A DNA stretch of 64,000 bases from Siphonodentalium dalli (taxonomy: Eukaryota; Mollusca; Scaphopoda; Gadilida; Siphonodentaliidae). The stretch covers positions 133,613,990 to 133,677,989 of the forward strand of contig CP136067.1 of assembly GCA_032622095.1 (NCBI GenBank). Reading direction: 5' to 3'. Position 1 is the stretch's first letter. Every line of letters starts with the position of its first letter. Of this stretch, positions 59,196 to 64,000 are shown in pieces. The notes beneath the pieces are model-generated. The model was not told the DNA's origin and did not search any database. It saw nothing but the letters and a program-made list of their open reading frames with translations. Position numbers and translations under genes: made by a program.

Positions 59196-59408
59196 CAGTA
59201 ATGCTCTAAGTAATCGACCTCTTAACCAAAGCAGAATTATGGGTAACTTTTCAGGATTTAGTCGGAAATATGGCTTGTTGCCATTCATCGGAAAGCTCTC
59301 GGCGAGAGCTTTCCGATGAATGGCAACAAGCCATATTTCCGACTAAATCCTGAAAAGTTACCCATAATTCTGCTTTGGTTAAGAGGTCGATTACTTAGAG
59401 CATTACTG
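59196..59408. mobile_element. Perfect 213-bp palindromic mariner-type MITE
   Basis: Two 106-nt arms, by eye perfectly complementary, meet at a single central base (gctctcg-g-cgagagc). Termini are CAGTAATGCTC, with TA on both sides. Copy A of the host duplication shows the uninterrupted site (ggatatatgagcag near 57701). Family shared with 33133-33262. Confidence 0.92.
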
Positions 59409-59699
59409 TATGAGCAGACGACAATATGAAAACATATAATACAAGTTTACAATAATCCTAATCATTGGAGGGAAATGTTCACATAATAAGTTCAACAAAA
59501 TGGTCTATGGTCGATTGTTGGACTTATGATATGAAAAATTTCCTACGGGAACTACTTGTCAATGAGTATATAGTATAGAAAGGGTTATATTACTTGCTTT
59601 ATGTTGTATAACGTAATATTAAGCAAATTGTGATAAAAATAATGCTGAGACATTTGCAGTGTCTGCTCTGTGAACTAGACCTATATAGAACCATTCTAT

Positions 59700-59941
59700 G
59701 ACTGGAGCTTCCTGAAATTTGGTGAAAACCCTGTGCCAATGCATTCTCCTATATATGTGAGTCTCCCATAGGGAGCTTCGTGTATACAAGAGAATGAACT
59801 GGCTTATAAGATCAAGGTAAATATTGTTAGACCAATGTATTCTCTTATATATGCGAGGCTCCCTATCGTATATATAAAAGAATGCATAGGCACCAGCTGT
59901 AGGCACAGGTTTTTCGCAAAATTTAAAGAAGCTCCAGTCCT
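59700..59941. mobile_element. MITE with actggagcttcctg termini
   Basis: Starts actggagcttcctgaaattt and ends with the inverse, aaatttaaagaagctccagt. Inside are inverted ccaatgcattctcctatata-type blocks. A left-end relative is at 45507-45540. Confidence 0.75.
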
Positions 59942-59944
59942 GGA

Positions 59945-60460
59945 AGTGTAAGTGACACTATATATAGGTCTAGCTCACATGTAGCATTTATGGTGGTTTA
60001 CACTATTATTTCTACAGTGAAGCAGACATTGATGTTAAATTGGATTTTTTATGTTGTAACTTGTAACTGGAGATTTGGAACCCGGAATATACCTTTAAAG
60101 TATACAATGTGTGTTGCGGTGAGATTACTACAAACCCATATTGTGGACAATAAGAAAGTACCGATAAACGTCCAACTAGTCCAATGATATGCCAAACTGG
60201 AAAACGTCTAAGCTTTGAAAAATATTCCGAAAATCACTGGGACAATTTTGTTTACATAACAATGGTTAAAACACACGTAATGTCGTCATTGGAGAACTAT
60301 CAGTAATGAATATAAGAATAAAGTTCTATCTATTTTTAATAATATAATATATTTCCCCATGTTCCTCTTAGTGCTGATGTTTTTACAGACTTTTATAACT
60401 TTTATAGTGCCTTGTGTCCCTTTAAGTAATAAATATTATGGTGTTTTTATTGAAAGAAAC
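59945..60460. other. Intergenic, nothing recognised
   Basis: A 65-codon frame at 59990-60187 matches nothing known. aataaagttctatc near 60321 is a lone poly(A)-like hexamer. Confidence 0.35.
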
Positions 60461-61085
60461 AGCGCATTAAACATGCTCCATTGGCCACAGCGCTGTATCC
60501 TTCAATAACGCACACACCCTAACAACATACATTTCTTGTATATATTGCGCCGTATCCCCCAATAACGCACACCCAAAACTACATACATTTCTTATATATC
60601 TGTGTTACCCAATAGTAGAGTTTTACTTCGTAAATCATTGGGATTTAGAATGAACTGGTTAACCCCAAATTCGCGTTCGTAACGCCACAACGAACTGTTG
60701 CCCGCCCTGAATGAACTGTTGCCCGGTTTGCAATCACGGTCAGCTTTCGTGACGTCACGAGTGAACTGTTGCCCGACCCGAGCGAACTGTTGACTGGCTC
60801 CGAGCGAACAGTTACTGTTGACTGGCCCGAATGAACTAACCTGATTATATAAAAGTAAATGTATTGGGTAACAAAGCAATTATTTCATGTGTCTTTTGGG
60901 AACAGGCAAAATTTTTGTCCCTCGGTATCAGGAATGACTATATATCGAACTGTTGCCCTGGGCCTTCGGCCTTGGGCAACAGTTCGATAGTCATTCCTGA
61001 TACCTCGGGACAACAATTTTGACTGTTCCCAAAAGACACATGAAATAATTGCTTAATATTGCGCCGTATCCTTCAATAAAACACG
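60460..61085. repeat. gaactgttgcccg repeats and a ~180-bp hairpin
   Basis: The phrase gaactgttgcccg or gaactgttgactgg recurs about six times between 60680 and 60835. From about 60876 the arms aagcaattatttcatgtgtc and cttttgggaacag are inverted to about 61055, meeting at gggccttcggcc near 60962. Blocks with ttcaataacgcacac flank it at 60500, 60550 and 61070. Confidence 0.7.
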
Positions 61086-61109
61086 GGCTAGGGCATCGGG
61101 GAGGGGTGC

Positions 61110-61720
61110 AATAATGATAAAACAAATTTGTTGTCGATGTCCACCAAACTGCTATAGTCATCTCGAATCTTCACAGCATGGATCAAAGATTAGTCAGCGA
61201 TGGCGATGTGGCGCGTTCGGGCACAATATTGTTGTCGATTTCCACCAAACTTATATCTCGAATCTTAACAGCGTGGTTCAAATATATGCCAAAGTCAGCG
61301 ATGTGGCGGGTTGGGGAACAATATTGTTGTTGATTTCCGGCAAACTTATATATATAGTCATCACGAATCTTAACAGCGTGGTTCAAATATATGCCAAAGT
61401 CAGCGATGTGGCGGGTTGGGGAACAATATTGTTGTCGATTTCCACCAAACTTATATATATAGTCGTCTCGAATCTTAACAGCGTGGTTCAAATATATGCC
61501 AAAGTCAGCGATGTGGCGGGTTGGGGAACAATATTGTTGTTGATTTCCACCAAACTTATACATATATCATCTGGAATCTTAACAGCGTGGTTCAAATATG
61601 CCCCAGTCAGTGATGTGGCGGGTTGGAGAACAATATTGTTGTCGATTTCCACCAAACTTATATATATAGTCATCTCGAATCTAACAACGGTTCAAAAATG
61701 CCTATTTGAGCGATGAGGCG
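61110..61720. repeat. 105-bp satellite, about five units
   Basis: Units with gaatcttaacagcgtggttc, aaatatatgcc, gcgatgtggcgggttgggga and acaatattgttgt start near 61259, 61366, 61470 and 61572, with weaker edge copies. The period (about 105 bp) is a multiple of three, so a 200-codon + frame and a 126-codon - frame both run through it. Confidence 0.85.
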
Positions 61721-62170
61721 GGTTCGGGCACAAACGTTGATATATTTTTTCCATAGATTTCCACCAAATTTATACATAGTAACCGCTATTGTCCATGGAA
61801 TCTGGGGTATGATTCAAAGTTGCCAATCTGGCACCGTATGAGTCAGGGATTCATAATTGTATATTATTTTATACCATATAATCTACATGTATCTAAAACT
61901 TCAGCGCTTGGAAGAAATTTCCTTATCATTAAATGGTGTGTGCCATATTGCTAACAGGGAGGGGTTTTATTCTAAGTTTAGTAAATTGTCACCCGACCCC
62001 TTATGCCTTTTGTTTGAAAGTATATGGTGTGTTTGATGCTGGTGTTCTTTGTATAATTATGTTTGGGCACACTACATATGTTTGCACGGAGAGAGATGCA
62101 GACGGCATCTATAAAACTAACTAAAAATAAAAACAAAAGTAATCGAGGATACTATGCATGTGGCTGTTTT
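61721..62170. other. Intergenic, nothing recognised
   Basis: The last degenerate satellite-like unit fades by about 61780. No gene signal. Confidence 0.35.
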
Positions 62171-62299
62171 TATAATGTATTGTATGCTACTGCTTGACAT
62201 ATATATCTTTTTTCACACATACACTGTTCACAACAAACTCATATATTCAATAAAACCATCGCCAATTAATCGTCTCCTATGCTTCTCTGTCATGCATGG

Positions 62300-62630
62300 G
62301 CGTGGCTGGAGGTTCTTCGTTATGGGTGTCCACCTTGCGATTTCCACTTGTACCACAAGGGCAGAGTCATCTGCGTATAAGAAGAGTTGATCAGACACAG
62401 CCATGGAGCATCGTTAACATACAGTAAAACAACCGAGGACCTAAAATATACCCTTGGGGTACTCCACATGAGATAACTTCGAAATCAGATAATGTACCAT
62501 TTATATCAATAGCTTGGGATCTTCCCTTCAAGTCGCCATGAAACCAAAGAAGTGCGTTTTCATCCAGACCTGTATCTGATATGCACATGATTGAGCAAAC
62601 GCTCAGTGTAAATTGAGAAAACTGAGTGCT
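62300..62630 (-). mobile_element. LINE reverse-transcriptase fragment, inverted 5' part
   Basis: Reading leftwards: GLDENALLWFHGDLKGRSQ, then DFEVISCGVPQGYILGPRLF (the GVPQG RT motif), then, after the short gap at the stop, QLFLYADDSALVV with the YADD catalytic box near 62370. Ends near 62300. Belongs to the CR1/L2-like side of non-LTR elements. Confidence 0.85.
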
Positions 62631-63025
62631 TGGCTGGTGGACAATAAATTATTTTTACACCTTGGAAACAAAATCTATTCTTTTTGGAGCACCCCATAAA
62701 CAGAAAAATAAATCCCAGCTGAATGTTTGCTGTGATGACGTGACCATTAGATCCAGTGACTCTGTAACCTATCTAAGCTATCTTGGGGCCATTTTAGATA
62801 AAACAGATTAATGATGAGCAAATGGCAGCCCTCAATTTACAGAAGACAAACTCGAAGTTTAAATTATTGTTGAGAAAAGCCTGTTATCTGAATAAATATT
62901 GCAAATGAACTCTTATCATTGGCCCTAATCCAATGCCACTTTGATTATAGTTCAAGTTTTTGGTACACTAGTCTAACACCGAGAAAAAAGATCGGACTAC
63001 AAGCAACCCAGAATAGGCTAGTATG
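62608..63025 (+). mobile_element. LINE RT C-terminal part, normal orientation
   Basis: LRKLSAWLVDNKLFLHLG, then after a one-base shift TKSILFGAPHKQKNKSQLNV, SVTYL-YLGAILD, and, in another frame, LIQCHFDYSSSFWYTSLTPR and IGLQATQNRLVW. This is the segment that normally follows the YADD box directly. Several frame changes make it inactive. Confidence 0.85.
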
Positions 63026-63049
63026 GGGGACATGACAATCTGCGGAATG

Positions 63050-63455
63050 GGATGGAATATGGAATAGAACGACAATCTGCGGAACAGAATTTCAAATTGC
63101 GTGGAACGGCCGATATCTCGAGGAATACAGGGCGTAGGGCGCTCATGTTGGTGTCTAACGAAAGGCCCACATTCGCCCTATCCACACATATTAACCCCGC
63201 CACTGACCGGACACCAGAAGTTGCATTATTTGATCGAAAACTGACCTAACATGGGGTGAAATTTGGGATAGCATGGCAATCTGCGGAACGGAATTTAAAA
63301 TTGCGTGGAACGGCCGATATCTCGAGGAATACAGGGCGTAGGGCGCTCATTTTGGTGTCTAACGAAAGGCCGATATTCGCCCTATCCAAACATATTAACC
63401 CCGCCACTGAACGGACACCGGAAGTTGCATTATTCGGTCGAAAACTGACCTAACA
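63050..63455. repeat. 204-bp tandem pair with matched open frames
   Basis: Two units, 63052-63249 and 63256-63453, share tcgaggaatacagggcgtag, gtgtctaacgaaaggcc and aaccccgccactga. Each keeps a 65-codon frame (GTADISRNTGRRAL, LVSNERP, HINPAT). The product is not recognised. The frame may be chance preserved by similarity of the copies. Confidence 0.75.
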
Positions 63456-63459
63456 TAAA

Positions 63460-64000
63460 ATGCCACAAACACGAAAAACTGCGTTCGACATTAATGTTTA
63501 GAATTTAGATTTCTCGACGAATACGCTAGCAAACACAAAGTTTTAGGTATCAAATAACGCAGTGGAATACTGTGCACTCGTTTTTATCTACAATATGGCT
63601 GTTTTAGTGCGAAAACTGTAATAGCGAAACGCAAACAAGCGCCGATAAAACAGCTAAAAATAGACTCGATGTTTACATTTACACGATCGATTTCAGCTGG
63701 TATATTCAATATAATGGGGCGTATAGTATATCAAAATGTAGGATTAGACACAGGGAATGTATTTTTTTCCAAATGGGTCCACCACGCGGTGAAATTGTTG
63801 CAGAAATTCGCTCCAAAATATTCGCACTTCAGTTGTGACTAAAAGCCCAGATGCCGGAGCCCGGCGACTAAAAGCCAAGTTACAAAATAGATTAACTGGT
63901 TTGAACGCATCAATATGTCAATGGTCAGACTGTTGGAAATAATACCCAATTTTTTTTATAGACTTATATAAACACTTACGTGTGAAACTCGAATTTTAAT
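63460..64000. other. Intergenic, nothing recognised
   Basis: No gene or repeat supported to the end of the window. Confidence 0.35.

Larger units (their letters stand above)
56709..59580. repeat. 1.49-kb tandem duplication (two copies)
   Basis: The block from aacaagtctgagtttagtgc recurs at 56709 and 58196, an offset of 1487 bp, and stays nearly identical (about one percent difference by eye) for more than a kilobase. Copy A carries a piggyBac-type insertion at 57754-58134 that copy B lacks. Copy B carries a mariner-type insertion at 59196-59408 that copy A lacks. Confidence 0.9.

Noticed and set aside
61114-61716. 200-codon frame with repeated LNSVVQIYAKVSDVAGWGTI
   Set aside because: 105-bp satellite with both strands open; likely not coding.
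1-64000. tRNA and rRNA genes
   Set aside because: No cloverleaf with convincing A and B boxes and no rRNA-like sequence noticed by eye; a covariance-model search would be needed to be sure.

Overview
This is a gene-poor, AT-rich, repeat-dense window of animal nuclear DNA. Three things point to a mollusc or a close lophotrochozoan. First, there is a neuropeptide precursor exon with three GFWD tetrapeptides of the achatin type. Second, there is a spliced CFAP410 gene with GT-AG introns. Third, the repeats (gacaga-tailed retroposons, a tail ending in cagcgacgttaaacac, hAT, piggyBac and mariner-type MITEs) look molluscan. The organism call is inference from these and has not been tested by a search. 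No rRNA, convincing tRNA, CRISPR or bacterial-type operon was seen, and no retrovirus-like or Polinton-like element was recognised.

Only two host genes can be supported, both on the + strand. The first is an achatin-type neuropeptide precursor (coding 26886-27365). The whole prepropeptide lies in one exon behind a splice acceptor at 26872. A TATA-containing promoter-like stretch with a splice donor near 17.2-17.3 kb is a speculative candidate for its 5' end. The second is CFAP410 (C21orf2, LRRC76), a ciliary/basal-body leucine-rich-repeat protein. I rebuilt it from six coding exons between 40724 and 54834. The phases join exactly into 254 codons plus the stop, close to the vertebrate length.

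Layout: 0-9 kb holds degenerate tandem repeats in a TIR-bounded composite (1.8-6.7 kb) and an array of gccattttggccgcc-type repeats (7.9-9.0 kb). 9.2-15.8 kb is a composite with long inverted repeats, a divergent ~195-bp satellite array between them and a second nested element whose termini are inverted 16-bp minisatellites. 16-25 kb holds several inverted-repeat elements, including a 2.4-kb near-palindrome and a 1.9-kb element. 26-29 kb holds the neuropeptide gene and a ~1.1-kb array of 36-bp units. 29-40 kb is MITEs, local tandem duplications, SINE-like retroposons and a cluster of an unexplained 14-mer. 40.7-55.3 kb is CFAP410. Its introns carry two hAT-type elements with exact 8-bp target duplications, other MITEs, minisatellites and an antisense LINE with esterase, PHD-type and endonuclease reading frames but no reverse transcriptase. 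55.5-64 kb holds more MITEs, a recent 1.49-kb tandem duplication whose copies have each taken a different insertion, a 105-bp satellite, a LINE with an inverted 5' part, and a 204-bp tandem pair.

The two genes show no functional link. The window is mostly informative as a record of transposition. Several insertions can be read against their own empty sites or target duplications.
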